This document shows, in pieces, positions 35,449-44,052 of a stretch of DNA of 64,000 nt. Location of the stretch: the NCBI GenBank assembly GCA_015486015.1, contig WFSL01000010.1, forward strand, positions 1 through 64,000, given 5' to 3'. The notes under the pieces are model-generated. The model saw nothing but the letters and a program-made list of their open reading frames with translations. It was not told the DNA's origin and did not search any database. Numbering within the stretch: the stretch's first letter is position 1; each line of letters begins with the position of its first letter. The position numbers and the translations under genes were made by a program. This DNA is from Aquificota bacterium (GTDB lineage Bacteria > Thermosulfidibacterota > Thermosulfidibacteria > Thermosulfidibacterales > B14-G1).

Positions 35449-36069
35449 CTATTCGTGGCAGAGGATCTCATCATACCCGGAACACGGTATGCAGACCCTC
35501 TTCCCTTCCTTTATTCTAAGGGCTGTTTCAAAGGTGAGTTCGCCACAGATCTCACAGGGAACAGCTACAAAGCAGCCGATTTTCTTCTCAGTCTCGCATT
35601 CGAATACCTCACTGACGTTCAGGAACTCTTCCTCTGGCATGCTTAGGATCCTGGTGAGAAGAGGCTTGAGCACTTCAAAGGGCACGTCCTGAGGTGGGAT
35701 ACCCCTCTTTCGCATTTCTACAAATGGAGAGCTTAGGGCCTTGGCAAGGAATCCTGGCTTTAAAGAGACCCTCACCGCCCTCCTGGTCATAGTGTCAATA
35801 AGGGTGAAGGCCATCTTGTTCCAGTACTTCTTGATAATGTTCCCCTTGCCATATGTGCATCCCGTAGCTACCATTACACCATCCAGAAAGCATCCCGCTG
35901 CGTGGTTTCTTCCTGTCTCTGAAATACAAAAAAGCTCCTTATCCTTGGATCTCTCTACTTCTAAGGCCTCCATGGCTTTAAGCCCTGCTCTCAGACCCGT
36001 TGGCATGGCAGGGCATTTGTGGCCATGAAACTGAAATCCCATCTCCAGTAGCTCTTCCGGTACCACCAT
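35449..36069 (-). CDS. FmdE family protein with C-terminal zinc-finger-like region
   Basis: A 206-residue FmdE-type protein. The family motif '[18 protein letters not shown]' (HGH-x-C-P) opens the FmdE domain, followed by '[24 protein letters not shown]'. The C-terminal 40 residues hold CEIC and CIPC pairs ('[13 protein letters not shown]...[11 protein letters not shown]'), a probable zinc ribbon. FmdE was named for formylmethanofuran dehydrogenase operons; in sulfate reducers similar proteins occur with molybdenum/tungsten or redox genes, and their activity is not established. ATG 36069 has GGGGAGGTG five bases upstream and starts one base after arsR. Confidence 0.86.
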   Translation of the reverse strand: MVVPEELLEMGFQFHGHKCPAMPTGLRAGLKAMEALEVERSKDKELFCISETGRNHAAGCFLDGVMVATGCTYGKGNIIKKYWNKMAFTLIDTMTRRAVRVSLKPGFLAKALSSPFVEMRKRGIPPQDVPFEVLKPLLTRILSMPEEEFLNVSEVFECETEKKIGCFVAVPCEICGELTFETALRIKEGKRVCIPCSGYDEILCHE

Positions 36070-36070
36070 C

Positions 36071-36442
36071 CTACACCTCCCCATTTTTTCCGTGAATTAC
36101 TCGATAGGAGCTGTCTTCAAGGATCCTCTTCAATCTCGCATCAAGCTCTCTGGTCTCCTCTGCTTCTCCGACCAATGCACATATGGACTCGATCACCTTC
36201 TCCATTCCCTTTGGCAAGTCACCCCTTATTCTGTAAGTCACCCATCTGTCTACTCTCTCTCCTATAAGGATCCCAGCATTTTTCATGTAAACCAGATGCC
36301 TCGATGCCTTCGTCTGGGTGATCCCAAGGGTCCCCATCACCTCACAAACGCACATGGGGTGTTTCCAGAGGAGGTATAGGACCAAGAGCCTGGTCTCATC
36401 GGAGAGCCCTTTCACGAGATCTGCTATTTCCCTTATCCTCAT
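36071..36442 (-). CDS. ArsR/SmtB family transcriptional regulator
   Basis: A 123-residue winged-helix repressor. '[21 protein letters not shown]' and the recognition helix region '[34 protein letters not shown]' are typical. It has CVC in '[12 protein letters not shown]', the position of the metalloid-sensing CxC in ArsR alpha-3 sites, so As(III), another soft metal or a reactive sulfur species may be sensed. It is the first gene of an operon with fmdE, tauE/safE and a porin. A palindrome (36465-36476) lies inside its own promoter, indicating autoregulation. The leader is very short (about 11 bases). Confidence 0.9.
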   Translation of the reverse strand: MRIREIADLVKGLSDETRLLVLYLLWKHPMCVCEVMGTLGITQTKASRHLVYMKNAGILIGERVDRWVTYRIRGDLPKGMEKVIESICALVGEAEETRELDARLKRILEDSSYRVIHGKNGEV

Positions 36443-36459
36443 CCCTCTGCCCCGCCTTT

Positions 36460-36487
36460 TTTATATATGCGCATATGCGGATGTCAA
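36460..36487 (-). promoter_or_regulatory. Promoter of the arsR-fmdE-tauE-porin operon
   Basis: On the minus strand a perfect TTGACA (36487-36482) is followed after 16 bases by TATAAA (36465-36460). The arsR ATG lies at 36442, so the 5' leader is only about 11 bases. Confidence 0.75.
36465..36476. promoter_or_regulatory. Palindromic operator (probable ArsR site)
   Basis: The 12-base perfect palindrome ATATGCGCATAT fills most of the -35/-10 spacer of the arsR promoter and touches the last base of the -10 box. Its size and AT-flanked form resemble ArsR/SmtB operators. It also lies about 80 bases before thiL on the other strand. Confidence 0.6.
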
Positions 36488-36555
36488 TAGTTGATCTGCA
36501 ATGTTTTGGGAGTTTCCCCCTTCCCTTTGTTTCTCTACCCAGATATGCTCGGTGC

Positions 36556-37590
36556 ATGCAGATAAGGGACCTTGGGGAGTTTGGACTCATAGAGAGGATC
36601 TCCAGGCTTCTGCCTCCGTATGCCAAGGACGTGGTGGCAGGAGTAGGGGAAGATGTGGCGGTGGTAGAGACCCAGGGGGACTGTTACCAGCTTTTTACCT
36701 GTGATATTCAAATAGAAGGTACCCATTTTTACCCTTCTGTCTCCCCCTATTGCCTGGGTCGCAAGGCCGCTGCTGTGAACCTCAGTGATATAGGGGCGAA
36801 GGGAGGGGAACCCCTACACTTTCTGGTCTCCTTGGCGCTGAGGAGTGAATGCCAGGTTAAGTGGGTAGAAGAGTTTTACGTGGGGCTGTGTGAGGAGGCA
36901 TCTCGATATGGGGCGGACATTGCTGGAGGCAATCTTTCTCACATTAATGGTCCACAGGTGATTGACCTGTTTCTTATGGGGAAGGTGAAGAAGGATCGAA
37001 TCCTCTTAAGGAGTGGGGCGAAGCCTGGTGACGTGGTCATGGTCACGGGGCATTTAGGGAATGCAAAGGGGGGGCTGTTACTTGAGAAGAGGAGCATAGA
37101 TGGTATATGCCCAGAGATGGCTAAGTTCTTGCTCCGCGCGTGGCAAGTGCCTACGCCCAGGGTAAAAGAGGGACAAGTTATTGCCCAGAGCCGTAAGGCT
37201 ACAGCCATGATAGACATAAGCGATGGTCTGGCCCAAGACCTGCTTCACATCTGTGATGCAAGTGGGGTGGGGGTAGAGGTGTGGGCAAACAGGATCCCTG
37301 TTTCGCCTGCACTTGAGGGGTTGGCTCGTATCCTAAATGTTCCTGTCTGGAGATTGGCCCTAAATGGAGGAGAAGACTACGAGCTCTGCCTTACTGCTCC
37401 AGAGGAAGAGGCACAGGAGCTGGCCAGGGAAGTAAAAAAGGCCACAGGTACCCTCCTCTCTGTTGTAGGTAGGATCCTCCCCCTTGAGGAGGGGACGTGG
37501 CTGATTATGCCTGACGGAGAGAGACGCCCCCTCGGTTCAAGGGGTTGGGACCACTTCATGGAGGTGTGGGATGGACGTGAAAGAGCTTGA
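36556..37590 (+). CDS. thiL: Thiamine-monophosphate kinase
   Basis: ThiL phosphorylates thiamine monophosphate to the active diphosphate. The 344-residue protein shows 'GVGEDVAVVE', 'KAAAVNLSDIGAKGGEPLHFLVSLAL' (about 72-97), 'VMVTGHLGNAKGGLLL', 'ATAMIDISDGLAQDLLHIC' and 'LALNGGEDYELCLT', the conserved acidic ATP/Mg sites of the PurM-like fold. I start at ATG 36556 (MQIRDLGEFGLIERI), which fits the family; no clear ribosome site is seen. Another thiamine gene (thiD-thiN) lies at the right end of the window. Confidence 0.94.
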   Translation: MQIRDLGEFGLIERISRLLPPYAKDVVAGVGEDVAVVETQGDCYQLFTCDIQIEGTHFYPSVSPYCLGRKAAAVNLSDIGAKGGEPLHFLVSLALRSECQVKWVEEFYVGLCEEASRYGADIAGGNLSHINGPQVIDLFLMGKVKKDRILLRSGAKPGDVVMVTGHLGNAKGGLLLEKRSIDGICPEMAKFLLRAWQVPTPRVKEGQVIAQSRKATAMIDISDGLAQDLLHICDASGVGVEVWANRIPVSPALEGLARILNVPVWRLALNGGEDYELCLTAPEEEAQELAREVKKATGTLLSVVGRILPLEEGTWLIMPDGERRPLGSRGWDHFMEVWDGRERA

Positions 37591-37948
37591 GAGGCTTTTT
37601 CGCAAAGGGGGCATAGGGATCATGGGTACTGCTGATGGCCAGGGGTGGGTGAATCTTGCCATCTATTCCCCTCCCATCATTACCCCCAGGGGTTACTTAG
37701 TCTTTGGTGCTACCCAACGACTCACATACAAAAATCTCATGGAGAACCCTAAGGCCATGTTCATGTATGTTACCCAGGAATGGGAAGGAGCAAGAATAAG
37801 GATGAGCTTAATGAGGGATGAGACATCTGGAGAGTACCTTGATGCTTTAAAACAGCGCTTCTTGGATATGGGCTATACCGATTTGGCCCACGAGATTCAT
37901 TACGCCCTGCACTTCCGGATAGAAGAGCTAAGACCATTAAAGAGTTAG
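37571..37948 (+). CDS. Pyridoxamine 5'-phosphate oxidase-like flavin-binding protein
   Basis: A 125-residue split-barrel protein resembling the pyridoxamine-phosphate-oxidase/FMN-binding family. 'IGIMGTADGQGWVNLAIYSPP' and 'TQRLTYKNLMENPKAMFMYV' match the strands and the loop that hold flavin phosphate. It lacks the longer C-terminus of true PdxH, so it is probably a small flavin- or F420/haem-type binding protein. The ATG overlaps thiL by 20 bases with GGAGGTG upstream. Confidence 0.78.
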   Translation: MDVKELERLFRKGGIGIMGTADGQGWVNLAIYSPPIITPRGYLVFGATQRLTYKNLMENPKAMFMYVTQEWEGARIRMSLMRDETSGEYLDALKQRFLDMGYTDLAHEIHYALHFRIEELRPLKS

Positions 37949-38026
37949 CAGGGCTTGACCGTAGGGAGAGCGGGGAGTACCCTCCCCCTCTTGTAAGGGA
38001 CGCTTAAACTTAAGGAGGACACTGTG

Positions 38027-39421
38027 ATGAAGAAAGGCTTAGCAAGGCTTCTGGTAGCACTTTGTCTTATCTGTGTATGCGCCCTCCCTGCCTATTCTAT
38101 CCCCGCCATACCCTTCACGCTCCCAGACTTTACCAGGATAGCCAAAGAGGCTAACGAGTATGTCGTAAATATATATACTACTCAGGTGATAGAGCGGCGC
38201 TTCACAGGTCCTGAAGACATGTTTCGCTTCTTCTTCGGAGAGCGGTTCAACCACCTGTTTCCTAACTTTCCCAGTATCCCCAGAAAATTCAAGAGGCGCT
38301 CTTTGGGTTCTGGTTTTGTCATTGATCCCAAGGGCTATATCCTCACCAACTACCATGTAGTGAAGGGGGCCACAGAGATAAAGGTGAGGCTCCATGACGG
38401 TTCCACATATAGGGCCAAACTGGTGGGAGCGGATCCCAAGACAGACATTGCGCTCATCAAGATCAATCCCAAGGGGAGGGTCCTGAAATGTGCAAAACTC
38501 GGGGATTCGGATCGGGTTAAGATAGGAGAATGGGTCTTGGCCGTGGGCAATCCCTTTGGCCTTAGCTATACAGTGACAGCTGGGATTATTAGTGCCAAGG
38601 GCAGGGTCATTGGGGAAGGTCCCTACGACAACTTCCTCCAGACAGACGCATCCATCAACCCTGGGAACAGTGGGGGGCCTCTCATAAACTTGAGGGGAGA
38701 GGTGATCGGTATCAACACGGCCATTGTAGCCCATGCTCAGGGCATCGGCTTTGCCATCCCCATAAATATGGCAAAGGAGATCCTCCCTCAGCTCAAGAGT
38801 AAAGGCAAAGTGATTAGGGGTTGGTTGGGTGTTTATGTGCAGGGCCTCACTCCAGAGCTGGCCAAGTCCTTTGGACTTAAGAAGACGGAAGGGGTGGTGG
38901 TTACTCAGGTGATAAAGGACAGTCCCGCAGAGAAGGCAGGAATCAAGGAGGGGGATATTATCCTGGAGTTTAATGGGAAGCGGATAAAGGAGATAAGGCA
39001 GCTGCCCCATACAGTGGCCATGACTGCCCCAGGCACAGTGGTGCCTGTGAGGATTCTCAGGAACGGGAAAGAGATCAATCTAAGGGTGAAGGTAGGGACC
39101 ATGCCTGAAGAGGAGGTTTCCCTGGGGGAATCCGGAGGGATAAAGGCCAGGATAGGTCTGAAAGTGGCGCCGTTACCACCAGATGTGATCCAGCAGACGG
39201 GGATCAAGGGGGGGGTCTATGTGGTAGAGGTGGACCCAGGTAGCCCCGCGGATGAGGCTGGTATACACCATGGGGATATCATCCTCAGGGTTAACAGAAG
39301 GAGGATCAGAAACCTTGGGGATTTCAACAAGGTAATGGCCGGCATTCGACCTGGGGAGGTGGTAGCCTTCCTGATACGGCGTGGAGACACCTCGTTCTAT
39401 GTGGCTTTACAGATAAAGTAA
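38027..39421 (+). CDS. degP: Periplasmic serine protease HtrA/DegP
   Basis: A Do-like protease/chaperone of the envelope, 464 residues. A signal peptide covers about residues 1-25 ('LLVALCLICVCALPAYS'). The catalytic triad is His in 'ILTNYHVVKGA', Asp in 'TDIALIKINP' and Ser in 'NPGNSGGPL'. Two PDZ domains follow: 'GWLGVYVQGLTPELAKSFGL' (from about 265) and 'ARIGLKVAPLPPDVIQQTG' (from about 375). AAGGAGG lies 8 bases before ATG 38027; GTG 38024 is an alternative. The gene is followed directly by the second tandem-repeat locus. Confidence 0.95.
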   Translation: MKKGLARLLVALCLICVCALPAYSIPAIPFTLPDFTRIAKEANEYVVNIYTTQVIERRFTGPEDMFRFFFGERFNHLFPNFPSIPRKFKRRSLGSGFVIDPKGYILTNYHVVKGATEIKVRLHDGSTYRAKLVGADPKTDIALIKINPKGRVLKCAKLGDSDRVKIGEWVLAVGNPFGLSYTVTAGIISAKGRVIGEGPYDNFLQTDASINPGNSGGPLINLRGEVIGINTAIVAHAQGIGFAIPINMAKEILPQLKSKGKVIRGWLGVYVQGLTPELAKSFGLKKTEGVVVTQVIKDSPAEKAGIKEGDIILEFNGKRIKEIRQLPHTVAMTAPGTVVPVRILRNGKEINLRVKVGTMPEEEVSLGESGGIKARIGLKVAPLPPDVIQQTGIKGGVYVVEVDPGSPADEAGIHHGDIILRVNRRRIRNLGDFNKVMAGIRPGEVVAFLIRRGDTSFYVALQIK

Positions 39422-39440
39422 ACTTTAATAAAATGCGGGC

Positions 39441-39520
39441 AAATCTGTCAAATGTTGAGACCTGACACCTTCGTTTGCTTAAATCTGTCAAATGTTGAGA
39501 CCTGACACCTTCGTTTGCTT
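39441..39520. repeat. Tandem pair of the 27-bp core repeat, 40-base period (locus B)
   Basis: Two perfect 40-base copies (39441-39480, 39481-39520). Each contains the same 27-base core as the locus at 26612 (cores 39446-39472 and 39486-39512). Around the core the spacer is locus-specific (GTTTGCTT after it, AAATC before it) and different from locus A. The last bases run into the stop codon of the opposing gene at 39519. Confidence 0.88.
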
Positions 39521-40055
39521 ATCCACCTTCTATCTCCCTCAGTTCTTCAACAATAGGTCTGTAATAGTGTGACATAATCTTGTATATACCCATACCGTGC
39601 CTCTCATAGGAGAGTTGATAGTAAAAGGCCCCGAATGCCATGTAGTACTCTTGGGTAGGTCTCGCCCTCGACGCTTTTCTCCATAACTTTCTCTCGAATC
39701 GTCTCCAGAATAGGGAATTCACCACTAAGAAGTCTTCGGCAAAGGTCAGAGGTGTATCCTTCTCGGGGGGGCCCGTATAATACCCCAAGAGGCCATCAAC
39801 CACATATACATTGATTCTTGCTTCTCTGAGCTTTCTCCAGAAAACCTCAGGCACGTACTCGGCTATGAGATGAAGGGTGGGCAGATCTACCTTCCAAGCT
39901 AAGCGTCTGGAGTCCAGGATAAAACCCTTTACATACCCTTTAAACTCCCACTCCCTAAATGCGTAAACTTGCTTACCCAGTGGATCTTCCATCTTACCTA
40001 TTACCTCACTAAGGGGCGTACAAGACACTATCAAAATATGGGATGCCCTCTCCAA
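39519..40055 (-). CDS. Uncharacterised protein
   Basis: I do not recognise this 178-residue protein. It is soluble-looking, aromatic- and Arg-rich in its second half ('WRRFERKLWRKASRARPTQEYYMAFGAFYYQLSYERHG', about 117-154), with a strand-like first half ('ILIVSCTPLSEVIG'). The start is TTG 40055 with GAAGG close upstream and is uncertain. Its stop codon overlaps the tandem repeat at 39441-39520. No neighbour gives a hint of function. Confidence 0.55.
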   Translation of the reverse strand: MERASHILIVSCTPLSEVIGKMEDPLGKQVYAFREWEFKGYVKGFILDSRRLAWKVDLPTLHLIAEYVPEVFWRKLREARINVYVVDGLLGYYTGPPEKDTPLTFAEDFLVVNSLFWRRFERKLWRKASRARPTQEYYMAFGAFYYQLSYERHGMGIYKIMSHYYRPIVEELREIEGG

Positions 40056-40140
40056 CCTTCAACCCCCTTTCCCGTCATCCTTTTGAGGGGGTCCGAGATG
40101 GATCTGGATAAGGGCTCGTAGATATGATAGTCCCAAGGTC

Positions 40141-41076
40141 GTGGAAATACCATCAGGATTAAGAAAACGCTACGAGGCGCTTTTGGGCGAAGAGGCTGAG
40201 GCCTTCATGGGCACCCTGTTTCGGCCCATCAAACCCAGCATTCGTATAAACAGCTTAAAGTGTGATCCTACCGAAGTGCGGCGTCGATTGGAGGAGAAGG
40301 GTCTGAAACTCACACCTGTGCCATGGTGCCCATGGGGATACTGGGTAGAACACTTAGAGGAGGAAGGCACCTTGGGCAATTCTCTGGAGCACTTCTTGGG
40401 GGAGATATACATTCAGGAGGCCTCCAGCATGGTGCCTGTAGAGGCAGCAGAGATCACTCCCGACATGAGGGTGCTGGACATAGCAGCAGCTCCGGGTTCC
40501 AAGACCACCCATGCTGCCCAACGCATGGAGAACAGAGGAGTCATTGTGGCCAATGACGTGAGCATCCCGCGCATTAGGGCCCTCATCTACAATTTGGACA
40601 GGATGGGGGTGATCAATACCGTGGTCACTTCCATAGATGGGAGGAGGTTTGGTCGGCTTCTCCCCGGTTACTTCCATCTCTCTTTGGTGGATGCACCCTG
40701 TTCGGCTGAGGGTACAGTGAGGAGGAGTTTCAGGGCCTGGGCAAACTGGCGGCCCAAGGCTTATAGGAAATTGGCAGAAATCCAGAAGGCCCTGTTGGTT
40801 TCGGCCTTCAAGGCCACCATTCCAAGGGGTATCATTATATACTCTACATGTACTTTTGCACCTGAGGAGAACGAGGGGGTGGTTTCATACCTGCTTGACC
40901 ATTACCCCTGTCATATTGAGGAGCTGGCAATTCCAGGACTGGACCCATCTCCTGGGCTTTCCTCTTGGGAGGGGGAGGTGTATAACCCCCAGGTCAGAAG
41001 AACCGTGAGGATATACCCTCACAGAAATGAGGTGGGGGGCTTTTTTGTGGCAAGGATCCGGAAGGAGGAGATTTGA
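40141..41076 (+). CDS. RNA (cytosine-5) methyltransferase, NOL1/NOP2/Sun family
   Basis: A 311-residue RsmB/RsmF-like rRNA or tRNA m5C methyltransferase. SAM binds at 'VLDIAAAPGSKTTHAAQRM' near residue 118. Motif IV is 'LVDAPCSAEGT' and motif VI 'IIYSTCTFAPEENEGVV', giving both cysteines of the mechanism. The N-terminal part ('KPSIRINSLKCDPTEVRRRLE') is the usual RNA-binding start. No NusB-like domain is present. It runs straight into mqnE (0 bases), so the menaquinone genes probably share its transcript. Confidence 0.9.
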   Translation: MEIPSGLRKRYEALLGEEAEAFMGTLFRPIKPSIRINSLKCDPTEVRRRLEEKGLKLTPVPWCPWGYWVEHLEEEGTLGNSLEHFLGEIYIQEASSMVPVEAAEITPDMRVLDIAAAPGSKTTHAAQRMENRGVIVANDVSIPRIRALIYNLDRMGVINTVVTSIDGRRFGRLLPGYFHLSLVDAPCSAEGTVRRSFRAWANWRPKAYRKLAEIQKALLVSAFKATIPRGIIIYSTCTFAPEENEGVVSYLLDHYPCHIEELAIPGLDPSPGLSSWEGEVYNPQVRRTVRIYPHRNEVGGFFVARIRKEEI

Positions 41077-42198
41077 GTGGGGGCCTTTGCAGAGGTAGAG
41101 GGTGTGCTGGACCATTTCGAGGATAAGGCCCTCATACCCATAGCAGAAAGGGTTTTTGAAGGTAGGTCCCTCTCTTTTGAGGATGGCCTCATCTTATACA
41201 GATCTCGGGACCTCTTTGCCTTAGGATCTATGGCAGATATCTTGTCCAGAATGATCAACGGTCCATATGCATACTTTGTGGTGAACCGCCACATCAATCC
41301 TACAAACCTGTGTGTAAACCAGTGCCGGTTCTGTGCCTTCTGTAGAAGGAGGGGAGATGAGGATGCTTATGAGCTATCAATTGAGGAGATACTTCAGAAA
41401 GCCCAAGAGGCTGCAGCCCTGGGGGTTAGGGAGTTCCATATTGTTGGGGGTCTCCACCCAGAGTGGCCGTTTGAGTACTATATAGAGATCCTAAGAGAGT
41501 TGAAGAAGGCCCATCCGCGGGTCCACATTAAGGCATACACCGCCGTGGAAGTGGAGCATATGGCCCGGATCTCAGGGCTATCCATAGAGGAGGTCCTCAT
41601 CCAGTTAAGGGAGGCAGGGTTAGATTCCATGCCTGGTGGGGGAGCAGAGGTATTCTCTCAGAGGATAAGAGATGCACTCTGCCCCAAGAAGACATCGAGC
41701 CAGGACTGGCTAAATATCCACATGGTGGCCCACCGCTTGGGGATAAAGACCAACTGCACCCTCCTTTATGGCCACATAGAGACCATAGAGGAGCGCTTGA
41801 GGCACCTTATCCTGTTGAGAGAGGCTCAGGAGGAGGCCCCGGGTTTTTTGGCATTTATCCCCTTGGCCTTTCATCCTGAAAACACACCTATACCTGCCAG
41901 GGGCACCTCTGGTATAGACGACCTGAAGACTGTGGCCGTCTCCAGACTTATGCTCCACAACATACCCCATATCAAGGCATACTGGGTGATGCTGGGTGAG
42001 AAGACAGCCCAGGTGGCTCTCACCTTTGGTGCCGACGACCTGGAGGGCACTGTAGTGGAGGAAAAGATCACCCACATGGCGGGGGCCCTCTCGCCTCAGG
42101 CCCTTCCAAAAAGGCGGCTGGTGCACCTTATTCGGAGGGCAGGGAAAATCCCTGTGGAGAGGGACGCCCTTTATAACTGCCTGAGGGTCTACCATTGA
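41077..42198 (+). CDS. mqnE: Aminofutalosine synthase (radical SAM)
   Basis: MqnE joins the chorismate-derived enolpyruvyl benzoate with the SAM adenosyl radical to form aminofutalosine. The 373-residue protein has the cluster motif [20 protein letters not shown] (CxxxCxxC) near residue 79. '[17 protein letters not shown]' near 125 and '[18 protein letters not shown]' near 183 are shared with MqnC. The 'NPTNLC...[11 protein letters not shown]' form separates MqnE from MqnC, which reads FWRDKGD. GTG 41077 follows the upstream stop immediately. It forms a unit with mqnA and mqnC. Confidence 0.93.
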   Translation: MGAFAEVEGVLDHFEDKALIPIAERVFEGRSLSFEDGLILYRSRDLFALGSMADILSRMINGPYAYFVVNRHINPTNLCVNQCRFCAFCRRRGDEDAYELSIEEILQKAQEAAALGVREFHIVGGLHPEWPFEYYIEILRELKKAHPRVHIKAYTAVEVEHMARISGLSIEEVLIQLREAGLDSMPGGGAEVFSQRIRDALCPKKTSSQDWLNIHMVAHRLGIKTNCTLLYGHIETIEERLRHLILLREAQEEAPGFLAFIPLAFHPENTPIPARGTSGIDDLKTVAVSRLMLHNIPHIKAYWVMLGEKTAQVALTFGADDLEGTVVEEKITHMAGALSPQALPKRRLVHLIRRAGKIPVERDALYNCLRVYH

Positions 42199-43016
42199 GG
42201 ATCGGGAAGGCAAGTTATCTCAACACCCGTCCTGTATACTATGGACTCGAGCGGGGTGCTGTTCCGGCAAGGCCAGGCTGGACGTTCATTGAGGGAACCC
42301 CTTCTTACCTCAATGACCTCCTCAAAGCTGGGGCCTTGGACATATCTGTGGTTTCCAGTGTGGAGTACGCGCATCACTGGAGAGACTACTACATCTTGCC
42401 AAACTTGTGCATAGGGGCCGATGGTGATGTAAAGAGTGTGCTTTTCTTCTCCAAAAGGCCTTTGGAAGAGCTGTCGGGCTATGAAGTATGGCTCACTAAA
42501 AGCTCTCTTACCTCCAAAACCTTGGTGAAATGGATACTCGAGGAGAGGGGAGTGGAGCCCGTTTATAGAGAGTTTACCTTGGGTGATGAGGTCTTCATCA
42601 ATCATGCCACTGAGGCCATCCTCCTCATAGGGGATGAGGCACTTAGGAAGAGGGAAAGCCGCCTCTTCCCCCATGTGCTGGACTTGGGGGGCTACTGGAA
42701 GGCCAAAACGGGATTACCCTTCGTCTTCGCCCTGTGGTGCGTGCGCCAGGAAGTGGCTCACGCTCATCCCCAAGATGTGGAGGAGGTGTGGCATGCTCTC
42801 CTCTCATCTAAGGTTTATAGTTCCAAGCGTATGGCCGAGATTGCTAGACTGTGCCACCGTGAAGTAGGTCTCTCATTAGAGCAGTGCAGTTCATACCTTG
42901 AAGGACTGGACTTTGACCTCGCACCTGGGCATATCAAAGGCATGAAACTATTTTTTTCCTTGCTGGCAGAGAGGGGGCTTGTTGCTCAAGTTCCCCCTTT
43001 GAGGTTCTTTCCGTAA
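42195..43016 (+). CDS. mqnA: Chorismate dehydratase
   Basis: MqnA dehydrates chorismate to 3-enolpyruvylbenzoate, the first step of the futalosine route. The 273-residue protein has a periplasmic-binding-like fold: '[18 protein letters not shown]' at the start, '[29 protein letters not shown]', and '[20 protein letters not shown]'. TTG 42195 overlaps the mqnE stop by 4 bases. MqnB/MqnF and MqnD are not in the window. Confidence 0.92.
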   Translation: MRIGKASYLNTRPVYYGLERGAVPARPGWTFIEGTPSYLNDLLKAGALDISVVSSVEYAHHWRDYYILPNLCIGADGDVKSVLFFSKRPLEELSGYEVWLTKSSLTSKTLVKWILEERGVEPVYREFTLGDEVFINHATEAILLIGDEALRKRESRLFPHVLDLGGYWKAKTGLPFVFALWCVRQEVAHAHPQDVEEVWHALLSSKVYSSKRMAEIARLCHREVGLSLEQCSSYLEGLDFDLAPGHIKGMKLFFSLLAERGLVAQVPPLRFFP

Positions 43017-43017
43017 G

Positions 43018-44052
43018 GTGGGGATGGAACGGATAGGTGAGGAAGAGGCCTTGGCTTTATTTGATGAGGACCTCCTCAGCTTGGGAAGAAGGGCCTACGA
43101 GGCGAGGAGGGTGCTTCACCCGGACAACTTGGTCACCTTTTGCGTGGACAGGAACATCAACTATACCAACATCTGTATCAGCAGGTGCTGCTTTTGTGCC
43201 TTCTGGCGCGACAAGGGAGATTCAGAGGCCTTTTTGCTGCCTAAGGTGGAGATCTTTAAAAAGATTGAGGAGACCATTAACTTAGGGGGTACATCCATTC
43301 TTATACAAGGGGGACTTCATCCCGATTTGGAGATTGGCTATTTTGAAGATCTCTTTTCCTCCATCAAGTCCCGGTACCCCATCCATATTCATGGCCTCTC
43401 ACCTCCTGAGATCTGGCACATTGCTCGGAAATCGGGGCTCACGTTGGAAGATACTATCCGGAGGTTAAAGGCAGCAGGGCTGGACTCTATCCCTGGAGGA
43501 GGGGCGGAGATCCTCAGCCCAAGGGTAAGGCAGAGGCTTTCCCCCAATAAGGTTTCAGTGGAAGGGTGGCTGGAGGTGATGGAGACGGCCCATAGGCTAG
43601 GACTCAAGAGTACGGCGACTATGATGTTTGGCCACATAGAGGGGCCAGGGGACATAATTGAGCACCTGGATCGTATCCGAAGTCTCCAGGACAGGACAGG
43701 AGGCTTTACTGCCTTCATTCCATGGACCTTCCAGCCCCTTCATACAGGATTGGCACATATAGAGAAGGCTACGGCAGTGGATTATTTGAGGGTCCTTGCC
43801 ATCTCAAGAATCTACTTGGACAATGTGCCCAACGTCCAGGCCTCCTGGGTAACCCAAGGTGCTAAGATTGCCCAGTTGGCCTTGTACTTTGGGGCAAATG
43901 ACTTCGGCTCTACCATGATCGAGGAGAATGTGGTGGCTGCTGCTGGGGCTACTTTCCGCATGAGCAGGGATGAGATTATACGCTGCATCAAGGATGCGGG
44001 ATTCACCCCTGCCCAGAGGGATACGCTTTATAGGGTGATTAGGACCTTTTAA
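43018..44052 (+). CDS. mqnC: Cyclic dehypoxanthinyl futalosine synthase (radical SAM)
   Basis: MqnC cyclises dehypoxanthine futalosine by radical chemistry. The 344-residue protein has 'NYTNICISRCCFCAFWRDKGD' with CxxxCxxC near residue 57, 'SILIQGGLHPDLEIGYFEDL', 'AGLDSIPGGGAEILSPRVR' and 'GGFTAFIPWTFQPLHT'. The FWRDKGD variant and the position after mqnA support MqnC rather than MqnE. GTG 43018 or ATG 43024 may be the start. Its stop overlaps that of the convergent pckA by 4 bases. Confidence 0.93.
   Translation: MGMERIGEEEALALFDEDLLSLGRRAYEARRVLHPDNLVTFCVDRNINYTNICISRCCFCAFWRDKGDSEAFLLPKVEIFKKIEETINLGGTSILIQGGLHPDLEIGYFEDLFSSIKSRYPIHIHGLSPPEIWHIARKSGLTLEDTIRRLKAAGLDSIPGGGAEILSPRVRQRLSPNKVSVEGWLEVMETAHRLGLKSTATMMFGHIEGPGDIIEHLDRIRSLQDRTGGFTAFIPWTFQPLHTGLAHIEKATAVDYLRVLAISRIYLDNVPNVQASWVTQGAKIAQLALYFGANDFGSTMIEENVVAAAGATFRMSRDEIIRCIKDAGFTPAQRDTLYRVIRTF

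Noticed and set aside
37955-37987. TTGACC plus a GGGGAG/CTCCCC hairpin before degP as promoter or regulator
   Set aside because: The matching -10 (TACCCT) is poor and the hairpin lacks a U-tract, so neither a promoter nor a terminator can be supported.
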